From assembly GCA_964473525.1 (NCBI GenBank), contig CAYYPK010000011.1, forward strand, positions 122,694 to 186,693: a DNA stretch of 64,000 bases, given 5' to 3'. The notes beneath the pieces were generated by a model. It was given only the letters and a program-made list of their open reading frames with translations. It had not been told where the DNA came from and ran no database searches. Positions 24,906-34,455 of this stretch are shown here, piece by piece. How positions within the stretch are numbered: position 1 is the first letter of the stretch; each line of letters opens with the position of its first letter. A program made the position numbers and the translations under genes. Source of the DNA: GCA-2687025 sp964473525 (GTDB lineage Bacteria > Poribacteria > WGA-4E > GCA-2687025).

Positions 24906-25754
24906 TTAGTGCAGGTGCTTCCCGGGGATCCGCGTTCCTTCGTAGGGCCCCTCGAAGTCGTCCGACAGCTCCTCGGGCAGGTCGCCCTCCCACCACGTAG
25001 GGACCGTGGGGAACGGAAAGACAGACCACCACTGTAGCACGAGCGGCCGTCGCTCATCGGTCTGGTTGGGCCACGCCGCGTGCAGCACGCGCGCGTCCGC
25101 GAACACCAAATCCCCAGCCTTGACGGGCAGATCCACCTCGTCGGGGTGCTGCGCGAAGGCGGGATGGTCTACATCGACCGCCTGAATCTCTGGGCCGTGC
25201 GCGGCGGGGAGCTCGTCGTGCAGCGGGATGCGCTTGAGGTGCGTGCCCGGTATCGCCTTGAGGCAGCCGTTCTCGCGCTCCGTGTCCACGAGGTAGTACG
25301 ACAGGAAGATCTGCGATGGCCACGGGAGCGCCGCCTGCGGGTGGTTCCAGTGCATACAGTCCTGATGCCAATACAGCGGCGGGCCGTGCGGTGGCTTGTT
25401 CAGGATGATGATGCCGCCGCCGGAGTGCAGACCCTCCAATCCCATGGCGTCGGCGATCTCCCGCTGCGCTGGCATATCCACAAGTTCGTCTACGATGGGC
25501 GCGCGGTAACGGTTCTCGTCTGGGTTCGCCTCCCACCGCGACTGACCCTGGATGTGGAAGTCGCTGCCCTGATACCGGTGCTTGTGGTCGACGGGGTGAT
25601 CGTCTAGGAACTCGTCGGTGAACCCCCTCAGACGCTCCAGCAGATCCCCTCGCAGGACGCCGGGCACGACTGAATACCCGTCGCGTATGAGCCCGTCGCG
25701 GGCCGCGCGCGCCTGTTCCGCGCTGATGAGCGGCGAGCGTGCTTCGTCAGACAT
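24906..25754 (-). CDS. Phytanoyl-CoA dioxygenase family (PhyH) oxygenase
   Basis: A 282-residue Fe(II)/2-oxoglutarate dioxygenase. The iron-binding facial triad is visible as WHQD (H130, D132) and a distal H225 in VLHAAWPNQTDERR, whose arginines would bind 2-oxoglutarate. These cytoplasmic enzymes hydroxylate lipids or small molecules; the substrate cannot be inferred. The ATG at 25754 lies 48 nt after the secreted FN3 protein gene, so the two may be co-transcribed. A second PhyH-domain protein occurs at 43.6-45.0 kb. Confidence 0.93.
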   Translation of the reverse strand: MSDEARSPLISAEQARAARDGLIRDGYSVVPGVLRGDLLERLRGFTDEFLDDHPVDHKHRYQGSDFHIQGQSRWEANPDENRYRAPIVDELVDMPAQREIADAMGLEGLHSGGGIIILNKPPHGPPLYWHQDCMHWNHPQAALPWPSQIFLSYYLVDTERENGCLKAIPGTHLKRIPLHDELPAAHGPEIQAVDVDHPAFAQHPDEVDLPVKAGDLVFADARVLHAAWPNQTDERRPLVLQWWSVFPFPTVPTWWEGDLPEELSDDFEGPYEGTRIPGKHLH

Positions 25755-25802
25755 GCGCAGTCTCCTCCTCGCAGGACGGGTCGCCGCCTGGTACGGCGAC
25801 GA

Positions 25803-27659
25803 TCAGTCCATCAGGACGAACTTGCCCGAGATGTGCTTCAGGAGGGTGTCCCTGGGAGCCGTCTCTGCGTCTCGGGAGACGGCCTCGGCTGACCACGCTA
25901 TCTGGTAGACGTACACCCCGTTCGCGAGGTCCGCGCCCGGCGCCCAGTCGAGGATGCTCGACGACTGGTTGTCGAGTCGTTCGATGAGCGCGCCGGTAGC
26001 GGTGTAGATGCGGATCGTGGTGCCGGTTGGGAGACGGCGGAAGTGGAGAGACTGGCCCTGCGACCGGTAGACCGGGTTCGGATACACCGCTACGTCGCTG
26101 AGGTCGAGTGAGGGCGCGGCGACGGGTAGCGGCACTTCGACGCGGGCGACGTTGGAAATGTCGCTCAGCCGGTCAAACTCGTTCAGGAGGCGGACGGCGT
26201 AGTAGTAGGTTCGTCCAGGCTCCACTTCGACATCCACCATCTCTTCGCTGAACTTGCCCTGCTGAATGACCGTGAACGGCGCGAAGCCGGTCTCGTTTCG
26301 GTAGAGGAGCAAGTCAACATCCGCTGGCGTGACGTCTGCCGGCACCTCCAGCGTGAGAGCCACTTCCGGTTCGGACGGTGTTCCCTCGAGACCCAGCGCC
26401 AGCGTGCTCACGGCTGTCGGCTTCGGGCTCGTCGTTGCGGTGACGGGGGTGGACGGCGCGTTGATGTTCTTCTCGTCCAGACCAACCGGGCGCACCGTGT
26501 AGTAGTACGTGGTGCCTGGCCGGACGCTCGTGTCCAGATATTCGACCGTCTCGACGATGCGCGGGCCTACCTGGTCGTATGGGCCACCTTCCTCCAGCGA
26601 CCGGAACACCGTGTATCCCAGGATATCGCCGCGCATCGGTGGGTCCCATCCCAACTGGACGCCGTCGTCGTTCACTTCCGTCGATACCGCCTGCGGGCGT
26701 TGGATGACTTCCGCGATGGCGTCGATGTTTCGCTCGAGATCCCCGAGGGTCTCGCCGCCCACGAGAGCAAACACGAAGGTGTGCGGGTTTACACCCTCGA
26801 GGGTGACAGGCCCGGCGGTCGTATAGGTCACGTAGTTGCGCGGCGTGAGAGTAGCGCCCCTCTGCACGCGCGGATTCTCTAGTATCTGGAACCGCCCCAG
26901 ATCGGCCAGGGATCCCGGTGAGAACGGGAACGCCACGCTGCGATGGCCGTACAACGCGCCCTGCAGGAGCACCGTCGCGACGTGGGTCGTGTCCGCCCCC
27001 GTCCCATCGAACATGATAGAAGCCTGCCGTTCATCGTCCCAGGCGACCATGTCGTCACTCGGGTCAGCGGGCTGCGGTGGATTCCCAACCTGAGGGTCGA
27101 TGTCCCAGTTGGTCATGAGCGCCATGCGCAGGTTTTCGGCGGGCAGCTCGGAGTTGTTCGTCATCGTGAGGATGAGGACGACACCGTTGCTTTCCGGCCC
27201 CTCGGCCCAGGTGTGACTCACCTGCCCCACCGTGATGTCGAACGGCAGTTCCGCTGGGGGAAGCGGTTGCGTAGAGAATGCGGTGCGGATGCTCTGACGC
27301 GTGGCGTCGACGGAGATGTCCTCGGGCGCGCCGGTTGCCGTGAACCACCACTCGCCGAGGCCGCCAGTTCCCCCGGCCCCCTCCATGTGGCTGGCTACGA
27401 GCGGGCTATCTGTCGCGACCAAGATGCCCGAGAAGCGCCCAAGATACTGTCGGGCGTTCGGATCGGACGCTGGGTAGGCGAAGTTTGGCCATATCAGGCC
27501 TGCGTTCGTGTCGACATCGGCCGCGAGATGCCCGGCGCCGAACACCCCGAAGCGCACATTGCCCACTTCGTGCTCTATGGCGATGCCGCTCTGCGACCAC
27601 GCGGGAGTCGACATCGTGACCGCTAGTGCGACCGCCAACAGTGCAATGGATCGTCTCAC
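25803..27659 (-). CDS. Secreted FN3-domain protein with YPNP-type C-terminal sorting tail
   Basis: 618 residues from a GTG at 27659, chosen because a signal peptide follows at once (VRRSIALLAVALAVTMSTPAWSQ, shown in part). Further upstream the frame is open but is antisense to the PHP and ABC genes. Residues about 25-290 are an uncharacterised exported beta domain. Two FN3-like domains follow, each with a GTTYYYTV or GRTYYYAV strand. The end has VAVYPNPV, IRIYTATGALIERLD and NGVYVYQI, a divergent FlgD/Por-type tail. Probably surface-attached. A strong promoter-like sequence lies about 62 nt upstream. Confidence 0.88.
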   Translation of the reverse strand: MRRSIALLAVALAVTMSTPAWSQSGIAIEHEVGNVRFGVFGAGHLAADVDTNAGLIWPNFAYPASDPNARQYLGRFSGILVATDSPLVASHMEGAGGTGGLGEWWFTATGAPEDISVDATRQSIRTAFSTQPLPPAELPFDITVGQVSHTWAEGPESNGVVLILTMTNNSELPAENLRMALMTNWDIDPQVGNPPQPADPSDDMVAWDDERQASIMFDGTGADTTHVATVLLQGALYGHRSVAFPFSPGSLADLGRFQILENPRVQRGATLTPRNYVTYTTAGPVTLEGVNPHTFVFALVGGETLGDLERNIDAIAEVIQRPQAVSTEVNDDGVQLGWDPPMRGDILGYTVFRSLEEGGPYDQVGPRIVETVEYLDTSVRPGTTYYYTVRPVGLDEKNINAPSTPVTATTSPKPTAVSTLALGLEGTPSEPEVALTLEVPADVTPADVDLLLYRNETGFAPFTVIQQGKFSEEMVDVEVEPGRTYYYAVRLLNEFDRLSDISNVARVEVPLPVAAPSLDLSDVAVYPNPVYRSQGQSLHFRRLPTGTTIRIYTATGALIERLDNQSSSILDWAPGADLANGVYVYQIAWSAEAVSRDAETAPRDTLLKHISGKFVLMD

Positions 27660-27720
27660 GGATGGCCCCAGACTGCGCGAAGAGAGCTCGACAGGTGCGT
27701 CCGACAGTGTAGCGCCGCCC

Positions 27721-27749
27721 AAGCTAACACAGTCGCCCCAATGTGTCAA
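27721..27749 (-). promoter_or_regulatory. Sigma70-type promoter for the secreted FN3 protein
   Basis: On the minus strand a perfect TTGACA (27744-27749) is followed after 17 nt by TAGCTT (27721-27726). The -10 lies about 62 nt upstream of the GTG at 27659. It is the best consensus -35 seen in the window. Confidence 0.6.
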
Positions 27750-27836
27750 AGAGCGTTGTTGGGACGAGCGCCATGTGGCAACCTCTCGGGCGCAATCGGA
27801 TGGCGGCATTCCGGTCCAGGAAGAGGAGGACAACCA

Positions 27837-28727
27837 GTGGCGGTTAGCGTAGACAGTCCGTATGCGGCAGCGGGCTCGTGGCTTCGGGGCAACCTTCACG
27901 GGCACTCGACGTTCAGCGACGGTTCCGAACCCTTCGAGGAGGTGCTCGCCGATTACGAACGACGAGGCTACGACTTCCTCGCGATGACGGACCACGACAT
28001 CTTCATCAACCCCGACGAATACCGTGACAAGACCTCGCTTACGCTCATCCCGGCGGTAGAGGTGTCGCGCAACGGGCCACACATCCTTCAGATAGACGCC
28101 AAGGAGTTCATCGAGCCGGATCGCGACCGCCAGAAGGTCGTAAGCGACATCAACGCCCAGGGCGCGTTCGCCGTGATGAACCACCCCAACTGGGGGTACA
28201 AGTTCAACCACTGCCCGCACGAGGTGCTCGAAGCGGTGGAGGGGTACGCCGGCCTCGAGATCTACAACGGCGTCATCGAACGCCTCGCCGGCACGCCGCT
28301 CGCCACCGACCGCTGGGACATGCTCCTCAGCCAGGGCCGACGCGTGTGGGGCTTCGGCAACGACGACTCGCACACGCCCGGCGACGTGGAACTCGCGTGG
28401 AACGTCGTCCGCGCCGCGGAGAACACCCGTGCCGCCGTCGTGGACGCGCTCCGGTCGGGCAGCTTCTACGCCTCGACCGGCGTCGACATCACCGAGGTCG
28501 CGGTGAGTGGCTCCGAGTTGCGTGTCGAGACGTCGAACGCGCAGCGCATCCGGTTCATCAGCCAGCACGGCATCTACCGGCAGACCACGGACGGGGCGTC
28601 CGCATCGTTCGCCTTGCCGTCGAACGACGACGAGGCGAAGGGTCTGCTGTACGTCCGCGCAGAGTGCTACGGCGCCGGCGGCGCGACCGCATGGACGCAG
28701 CCGGTCTTCCTCACGACGGACGCGTAG
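27837..28727 (+). CDS. PHP-domain metal-dependent phosphoesterase
   Basis: 296 residues from a GTG at 27837, with GAGGAGG 7 nt upstream; the longer open frame to 27741 has no ribosome site. The PHP motifs are clear: LHGHSTFSDGS, LAMTDHD, an internal NHPNW and the C-terminal GNDDSHTPGD. The family includes histidinol phosphatases, polymerase exonucleases and 3',5'-nucleotide phosphatases; this is a stand-alone member. A C-terminal beta extension (residues about 210-296) resembles an accessory domain. It precedes the sugar ABC ATPase gene by 7 nt. Confidence 0.9.
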   Translation: MAVSVDSPYAAAGSWLRGNLHGHSTFSDGSEPFEEVLADYERRGYDFLAMTDHDIFINPDEYRDKTSLTLIPAVEVSRNGPHILQIDAKEFIEPDRDRQKVVSDINAQGAFAVMNHPNWGYKFNHCPHEVLEAVEGYAGLEIYNGVIERLAGTPLATDRWDMLLSQGRRVWGFGNDDSHTPGDVELAWNVVRAAENTRAAVVDALRSGSFYASTGVDITEVAVSGSELRVETSNAQRIRFISQHGIYRQTTDGASASFALPSNDDEAKGLLYVRAECYGAGGATAWTQPVFLTTDA

Positions 28728-28734
28728 CGGAGAG

Positions 28735-30270
28735 ATGGACGTCGCGATCCGCTTCCAGGGCGTCACGAAGGAGTTCAGCGGCATCCGCGCGCTGTCCAAC
28801 GTGACGTTCGACGTGCGCGCGGGCGAGGTACACGCGCTGTGCGGGGAGAACGGCGCGGGCAAGTCGACTCTCATTCGCCTACTTGGAGGCGTCTGGCCGT
28901 CAGGGTCGTACACGGGACATGTCGCGCTCCACGGCGCCGCCGTCGCCTTCGGCTCGGTGAGACATGCTGAGCGCGCGGGCATCGCGGCTATCCACCAGGA
29001 GCTCGCCCTCGTCCCTGAGATGTCCGTGGCGGAGAACATGCTGCTCGGACGCGAGCCGATGAGGCGAGGCGTCGTCGATCGCCGCGCGATGCGCGAGGCG
29101 GCTGAGGGCGCGTTGGTGCGGCTCGGAGGCGGGATTGACCCCTCGACTCCTGTTGGCGAACTCGGTGTCGGTCGCAGACAGTTGGTCGCCATCGGCGCCG
29201 CTCTGCTCCGCAACGCTCGCGTCCTCGTGCTGGACGAGCCCACGTCCGCGCTGACGGAAGCCGAGGCGCACCGGCTGCTCGCCATCGTCCGATCCCTTCG
29301 GGACAGCGGCGTGACCATCGTCTACATCTCTCACCGGTTGGATGAGGTGCTGTCCGTCGCGGACACTGTAACCGTGCTGCGCGACGGAGAGCATGTGGGA
29401 TCGTGGCGGGCCGAGGAGGTCAGCCGCGACGACCTCGTCCGCGCGATGGTCGGGAGGGATGTCACGACGGATAGACGACCCACGCGCGGCCAGCGCCTCG
29501 GGCGCGCGCCGGCGTTGGAGGCAAGGAACTGGGGCGCGACAACGCGCGCCGGCGCCCGACGTGTCCGCGACGTGAACCTGCAAGCGTGGAAGGGCGAGGT
29601 GCTGGGGGTCGCTGGCCTCATGGGGTCGGGGCGCAGCGAACTGCTCCTAAGCCTCTTCGGCGCCTGGCATGGCGGAACTGAGGGCGATGTCTACATGGAG
29701 GGCGAGACCGCCGTCATCGCCAACCCGGCCGGCGCCGTGGCTCTCGGGCTCGCCCTGGTCCCCGAGGACCGGCGGCGCCAGGGCCTTGTCCTTGACATGA
29801 CCGTTGGGCACAACCTCACGCTAGCGTGGCTCCGCGAGCTGTCCCGTCTAGGTTTCGTCCGCGGATCGCGCGACGAGGCCGAGGCGCGCGGCCTCGTTGA
29901 GCGTCTCGGTGTGCGCGCTCCCGGTCTGCACGCCGAGGCCCGCTCGCTTAGCGGCGGCAACCAGCAGAAGGTGGCCCTGGGGAAGTGGCTGCCGACACGC
30001 CCGGCCGTGCTGCTTCTGGACGAGCCCACACGAGGCGTTGACGTCGGGGCGAAGGCCGAGATCCACCGGCTGATACGATCAATGGCCCTGGACGGAGCCG
30101 CGGTCGTGGTCGTCTCATCCGAGGCGGACGAGATCATGGCGCTCAGCGACCGTGTGATGGTCATGCGCGATGGTCGGGTGGCCGCGACGTTCGACGACAT
30201 GACTGTGGTCAGCCAGGACGACATCCTGGCGGCCGCCATCGCCGAAAACGACGGAGCGGGCGCCGCATGA
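28735..30270 (+). CDS. Sugar ABC importer ATP-binding protein, XylG/RbsA type
   Basis: A 511-residue tandem ATPase. The first domain has Walker A GENGAGKST (37-45), AIHQELALVPEMSVAENMLLG and Walker B LVLDEPTSAL. The second has the degenerate P-loop GLMGSGRSE, the signature LSGGNQQK and LLLDEPTRGVDVGAKAEI, all typical of pentose/hexose importers. GSYTGHV after the first P-loop is closest to XylG as I remember it. The ATG at 28735 is used; the frame extends upstream into the PHP gene without support. Its end overlaps the permease ATG by 4 nt. No periplasmic sugar-binding protein is encoded nearby, so the substrate is open. Confidence 0.94.
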   Translation: MDVAIRFQGVTKEFSGIRALSNVTFDVRAGEVHALCGENGAGKSTLIRLLGGVWPSGSYTGHVALHGAAVAFGSVRHAERAGIAAIHQELALVPEMSVAENMLLGREPMRRGVVDRRAMREAAEGALVRLGGGIDPSTPVGELGVGRRQLVAIGAALLRNARVLVLDEPTSALTEAEAHRLLAIVRSLRDSGVTIVYISHRLDEVLSVADTVTVLRDGEHVGSWRAEEVSRDDLVRAMVGRDVTTDRRPTRGQRLGRAPALEARNWGATTRAGARRVRDVNLQAWKGEVLGVAGLMGSGRSELLLSLFGAWHGGTEGDVYMEGETAVIANPAGAVALGLALVPEDRRRQGLVLDMTVGHNLTLAWLRELSRLGFVRGSRDEAEARGLVERLGVRAPGLHAEARSLSGGNQQKVALGKWLPTRPAVLLLDEPTRGVDVGAKAEIHRLIRSMALDGAAVVVVSSEADEIMALSDRVMVMRDGRVAATFDDMTVVSQDDILAAAIAENDGAGAA

Positions 30271-31223
30271 GACGCCAGCGTCTTCGGACGTACGCCATGC
30301 TGCTGTCCCTCCTGGCGATATGCACGCTCTTCGCGGTCGTGACGGACGGTGTGTTCCTCAGCCCTCGCAACCTGCTGAACCTCACGCGACAGGCGTCCGT
30401 GACGGCGATCCTCGCGGTGGGGATGGTCGTCGTCATCATCAGCGGGAACATCGACCTATCGGTCGGGTCGATGTCTGGGTTCCTCGGGGCGGCTCTCGCC
30501 CTCCTCCACGCCGAATTGGGCGCCCCGGCTATCGTCGCGGCGGTCGTGGTCGTCTTCGTCGGCGCCGGTCTCGGATGCTTGCACGGCGCGCTCGTCGCGT
30601 ACCAACGCGTGCCCGCGTTCATCGTCACGCTTGGTGGTCTGATGGTGTACCGAGGAGCGATGCTCGCCGTCACGCAGGGCGAGACCATCCCGCTACCCTC
30701 TGACTCGTGGCTCAAGGCGCTAGGGAACGGGAACGTCCCTGCGGCGGCGTGGGGTGTGCCCACACCGCTGCTGGTAGTGGCGGGCCTCGCCCTGATCATG
30801 TGGCTCGCAGTCGCGCGGATGCGGTATGGGCGCCACGTCCATGCCGTCGGTGGCAACGCCGAGGCCGCCTTCCTCTCGGGCATACACACACGTCGCGTCG
30901 TGGTTGTCGCCTTCGCGATGATGGGTGGCCTGGCGGCTGTAAGCGGCGCCGTGCTCACCGCGCGGGTCGGAAGCGCCAGCCCCGAGGCCGGCAGGCTCCT
31001 GGAGCTCGACGCCATCGCGGCGTGTGTCATCGGCGGAGCCAGCCTGATGGGCGGCAGAGGCAGCATTCCGGGCGCGCTACTGGGGGCGCTCGTCATGGAA
31101 AGCCTCAACAATGGGATGAGCCTCGCGAACATGGGCCCATTTTGGCAGGATATCGTTAAGGGGTGCGTTCTCGTGCTGGCGGTGTGGTTCGATATGCGGG
31201 TGCGAGCGCGGCAGTCGAGCTAG
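30267..31223 (+). CDS. Sugar ABC importer permease, XylH/RbsC type
   Basis: A 318-residue inner-membrane permease with eight to ten helices. SGNIDLSVGSMSGFLGA and VHAVGGNAEAAFLSGI are the typical BPD_transp_2 motifs, and GGASLMGGRGSIPGALLGAL is the ATPase-contact region. It is nearer RbsC than the longer XylH in size. It overlaps the ATPase gene (ATGA) and is followed 33 nt later by an Ldh-family dehydrogenase, suggesting uptake and first-step oxidation of the same compound. Confidence 0.93.
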   Translation: MRRQRLRTYAMLLSLLAICTLFAVVTDGVFLSPRNLLNLTRQASVTAILAVGMVVVIISGNIDLSVGSMSGFLGAALALLHAELGAPAIVAAVVVVFVGAGLGCLHGALVAYQRVPAFIVTLGGLMVYRGAMLAVTQGETIPLPSDSWLKALGNGNVPAAAWGVPTPLLVVAGLALIMWLAVARMRYGRHVHAVGGNAEAAFLSGIHTRRVVVVAFAMMGGLAAVSGAVLTARVGSASPEAGRLLELDAIAACVIGGASLMGGRGSIPGALLGALVMESLNNGMSLANMGPFWQDIVKGCVLVLAVWFDMRVRARQSS

Positions 31224-31256
31224 CGCCGCGGGTGTCAGTAAACCAGGTGGAGCATC

Positions 31257-32306
31257 ATGCCAACAGTTCCGGCAGAGACGCTAACGACCGTGTCGCGCGG
31301 CATCTTCGAGGGGCTGGGAGCGGCGCCCGCCGATGCGCGCACGATTGCCAGCGTGCTCGTCGAGGCCAACCTCGCGGGGCACGACTCGCACGGCGTGATC
31401 CGCGTGCCTCAGTACGCCGACAGCGTGCGAGCTGGCGACACGAGACCTGACGTCTCCCTGACGACGGTGCGCGAGACAGCGACCACCACCATCCACGACG
31501 CGCACTGGGGTTTCGGCGCGGTCTCCATGTCCGCCGCGCTCGCGGCAGGCATGGCGAAGGCGCGCGACCTGGGGATGCACGCGTTCGGGATTCACAACTG
31601 CAACCACATCGGCCGCCTTGGACACTACTCGGACATCGCCTCCCGCGCTGGTTTCATCCCGGTCATAACCGTCAACAGCACCGGTCCAGGGGCAGCCGTC
31701 GCGCCGTTCGGCGGCAAACAAGGCAAGCTAGGCACGAATCCCCTGTCCGTGGCGTTCCCCACGGCCGACGACCCCATCCTCATGGACATGACTTCCAGCA
31801 TCGTCGCTGAGGGGAAGATACGCGTCCGACGCAACTCCGGCGAGTCGCTGCCAGAGGGGTGGATTCTCGACCGGCACGGCGCGCCGTCCACCGAGCCCGC
31901 CGACTTCTACGGGCCACCCCGTGGCGCCATCCTGCCGTTCGGCGGCCCGGTCGCCCACAAGGGCTTCGCGCTCAGCATGATGGCGGAGCTGCTGTCTGGC
32001 ACGCTGACTGGCGCCGGCAACGTCAAGGACCGGGACGGACACATCGGCAACGGCGTCTTCTGCCTTCTCATGTACGTAGGCGCGTTCCGCCCCGAGGACG
32101 AGTTCCGCGAGACCGCGAGTCGTGTCGGGGCGTACGTAAAGGACTGCGAACCTGCCGACGGCGTAGACGAGGTGCTGCTGCCGGGCGAGCCGGAGCACCG
32201 AACGCGACAGGCCCGGTCCGCCTCCGGTATCGTTCTGGACGAGACGACGTGGGCCGCGCTGTGCGACGAGGCGGGCCGCCACGGAGTCGCGGCGCCTGGC
32301 GCTTAA
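31257..32306 (+). CDS. Malate/L-lactate/ureidoglycolate dehydrogenase family (Ldh_2) oxidoreductase
   Basis: A 349-residue NAD(P)-dependent 2-hydroxyacid dehydrogenase. Family motifs are NLAGHDSHGVIRVPQYAD, IHNCNHIGRLGHYSDIA (catalytic His region), GTNPLSVAFPT and HKGFALSMMAELLSG. GGTGGAG lies 4-5 nt before the ATG. Members oxidise or reduce malate, L-lactate, ureidoglycolate, sulfolactate or 2,3-diketo-L-gulonate. Placement after a sugar importer makes a sugar acid the most reasonable guess. Confidence 0.92.
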   Translation: MPTVPAETLTTVSRGIFEGLGAAPADARTIASVLVEANLAGHDSHGVIRVPQYADSVRAGDTRPDVSLTTVRETATTTIHDAHWGFGAVSMSAALAAGMAKARDLGMHAFGIHNCNHIGRLGHYSDIASRAGFIPVITVNSTGPGAAVAPFGGKQGKLGTNPLSVAFPTADDPILMDMTSSIVAEGKIRVRRNSGESLPEGWILDRHGAPSTEPADFYGPPRGAILPFGGPVAHKGFALSMMAELLSGTLTGAGNVKDRDGHIGNGVFCLLMYVGAFRPEDEFRETASRVGAYVKDCEPADGVDEVLLPGEPEHRTRQARSASGIVLDETTWAALCDEAGRHGVAAPGA

Positions 32307-32382
32307 ACCAGTCGTCCTGGCCCACGTCTAACTATGAATCGGGTGTAGTGTTGTGCGGCAGCGATGTAGCAAGGAGGCGTCT

Positions 32383-34377
32383 GTGATCAGACGGCCATTT
32401 TGGGTCTCGGTTTGCGGCGCGGGTACCATGGCGGTGTTAACCGCCGCAGTTGTCGTGGGTTGCGACCGGGAGAGTGCCGCTGACGGCCCTACAGCGCGCA
32501 TCGAGGCGGCGCGCACCAGCGCGTTCTCAGTTCGGGTAGCGGAATCCGGCACGCTCGAGGCGCTCATATCGGTCGAGATCAAGTCCAACGTCGAGGGCGA
32601 ACTCCTCGAGCTGAACGTGGAAGACGGCGACGTCGTGGTCGCTGGGCAGCAGCTCGCACGTATCGACCCTGAACAGATCGACGAGGAAGTCGCCCAGGCC
32701 GAGGCCAACTTTAGCGCCGCCAGCGCGCAGTTGGAGCAGGCGCAGGAGCAGACGCAGGTCACGAAGAGCCGACTGGACGCTCAACTCCTGCAGGAGTTCG
32801 AGTCGGTGAAGTCCGCGCGGGCATCCCTGGAGGCAACGAAGCACGCGACGCTCACGCAGACGTCGCAGGCGGAGACGGATCTCGCCAATTCACGCGACAC
32901 CCTCGAACGCGACAAGATCACGCTCAATCAGGCGGAGATCCAGCTCCAGCAGCTGGAGATCAACATGGCGCAGCTGAACGCCTCGTTGGACTCGGCCAGG
33001 GTCGCCAGCGAGAACGCGCAGCGTGAACTGGCGCGCAACCAGGAGCTGTTCGACAAGCAGTTCGTCAGCGCCAAGGCGTTGGAGGACGCCCAGGACCGCG
33101 CGGCGTCCAGCAAGGCGTCCTATGAGAACGCGCAGCAGAACGTCGAGAGCCAGCGCAAGTCCATCGAGTCCCAGACTGCCTCCATCGAAGGCCAGAAGCG
33201 TGTCATCAACTCGCGCGAGACGACGCTGACGTTCCAGGTCGCCAACCTCGAGACGCTCAAGCTCTCGCGCGCCGCCTCGGAGCGGCAGTCCGACGCCAAC
33301 CTCGTTGTCGCCGAGTCGCGACTGCGCGACACACAGGACACCATCGACGCGCAGAAGAAGGTGGCCGAGCTATCGGAGACGAGCGCGCAGGCGTCCGTGC
33401 TGCGCAACAGCTCGTCCTTGGAGACGGCCAAACAGCGCCAGGGATGGACGGTTCTCACATCACCTATCAGCGGCACGGTCACGAACCTCGTGGTCGAGCA
33501 GGGAGAGATCGTCACCTCCGGCCGTAGCGCGTTCTCGCAGAGCCCAGCCATGATGAACGTGGACGACCTGTCGCAGATGATCGTGCGCGTCCCGGTCAAC
33601 GAGGTCGACATGGGCCAGATGCAGGAGGGGCACCGCGCGGAGATCTCACTGAGCGCGTATCCGCGCAAGAAGTTCCAGGGCCGCGTGCGGCAGATTGCTC
33701 CCAGCGGCAGCAGCAGCGACAACGTCGTTCGCTTCGAGGTCGAAGTCGAGGTGATCGGCTCGCCGAAGGAACTGCTCCCCGGCATGACCGCGGATGTCGA
33801 CATCTTCGTCGTCGATCGCCAGGACGTGCTACAGGTGCCTCTCGAGGCGGTGAACGAGGCGGACAGCTTCGGGATCCTCGTGAGCCTCAAGCCCGAGGAG
33901 CGGTCCAAACTCAGCGTAGGAGACGACGTCAAGGTTGAGACGCGCATGGGCAAGCAGGTCGACGCCCGCGTACAGAGCGTGGACGAGCCCGTAGCGCTCG
34001 CGTTGCGCGGTCAGACACGTGGCTGGCGCGCGGGCCCGGTGGAATTCGCCCTGGTGCTGCCCAGTGGAGACTCTCTGACAAGCCTCGCAGGGCGGATCTC
34101 GCAGACGAAGTCATACTACGTTGAGGTGGCCGGCGCCGGCGGCGGGGCGCCGAGCGAAGGAGGCGAGCCCAGGGGCGGGGGCGGCGGCAGACCTGGTGGC
34201 GGCGGGCCGGGTGGCGGAGGCAGGCCAGGCGGCGCTGGCGGCGGCGGTGGGACGAGAACACCCGTCGAAGTAGGGATGAAGAACGAGGCTTTCTACGAAA
34301 TCCTCTCGGGCATCACCGCCGGCACGCAGGTGCTCATACAGCCGCCACAACGCGCCTCCGGCGGCTTCGGCCGCTAG
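32383..34377 (+). CDS. MacA/HlyD-type periplasmic membrane-fusion lipoprotein
   Basis: About 664 residues from a GTG at 32383, with AAGGAGG 5 nt upstream. The leader ends VVVGC, a plausible lipobox. Next come a biotinyl-lipoyl half (VEIKSNVEGELLELNVEDGDVV), a very long helical coiled coil of roughly residues 90-350 rich in Q, S, A and E, and the second lipoyl half (TSPISGTVTNLVVEQGEIV). Beta-barrel and membrane-proximal domains follow. A glycine-rich insert (about 33 of 45 residues G, near 34.14-34.25 kb) interrupts the C-terminal part before a conserved VEVGMKNEAFYEILSGI. It belongs with the two permeases downstream as a MacAB-like export system, with a hairpin about twice the usual length. 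Confidence 0.92.
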   Translation: MIRRPFWVSVCGAGTMAVLTAAVVVGCDRESAADGPTARIEAARTSAFSVRVAESGTLEALISVEIKSNVEGELLELNVEDGDVVVAGQQLARIDPEQIDEEVAQAEANFSAASAQLEQAQEQTQVTKSRLDAQLLQEFESVKSARASLEATKHATLTQTSQAETDLANSRDTLERDKITLNQAEIQLQQLEINMAQLNASLDSARVASENAQRELARNQELFDKQFVSAKALEDAQDRAASSKASYENAQQNVESQRKSIESQTASIEGQKRVINSRETTLTFQVANLETLKLSRAASERQSDANLVVAESRLRDTQDTIDAQKKVAELSETSAQASVLRNSSSLETAKQRQGWTVLTSPISGTVTNLVVEQGEIVTSGRSAFSQSPAMMNVDDLSQMIVRVPVNEVDMGQMQEGHRAEISLSAYPRKKFQGRVRQIAPSGSSSDNVVRFEVEVEVIGSPKELLPGMTADVDIFVVDRQDVLQVPLEAVNEADSFGILVSLKPEERSKLSVGDDVKVETRMGKQVDARVQSVDEPVALALRGQTRGWRAGPVEFALVLPSGDSLTSLAGRISQTKSYYVEVAGAGGGAPSEGGEPRGGGGGRPGGGGPGGGGRPGGAGGGGGTRTPVEVGMKNEAFYEILSGITAGTQVLIQPPQRASGGFGR

Positions 34378-34455
34378 TCAGTAGCCGCGCGGGCCCCTAC
34401 GTCGGACACGCGCGTCGCGGTTCGGCGCGCGCACATCATCACAGGGATAGGGCGG

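Noticed and set aside
25803..29318. A single 1171-residue minus-strand open frame
   Set aside because: Only the part up to 27659 has a signal peptide and domain structure; the rest is antisense to the PHP and sugar ABC genes.
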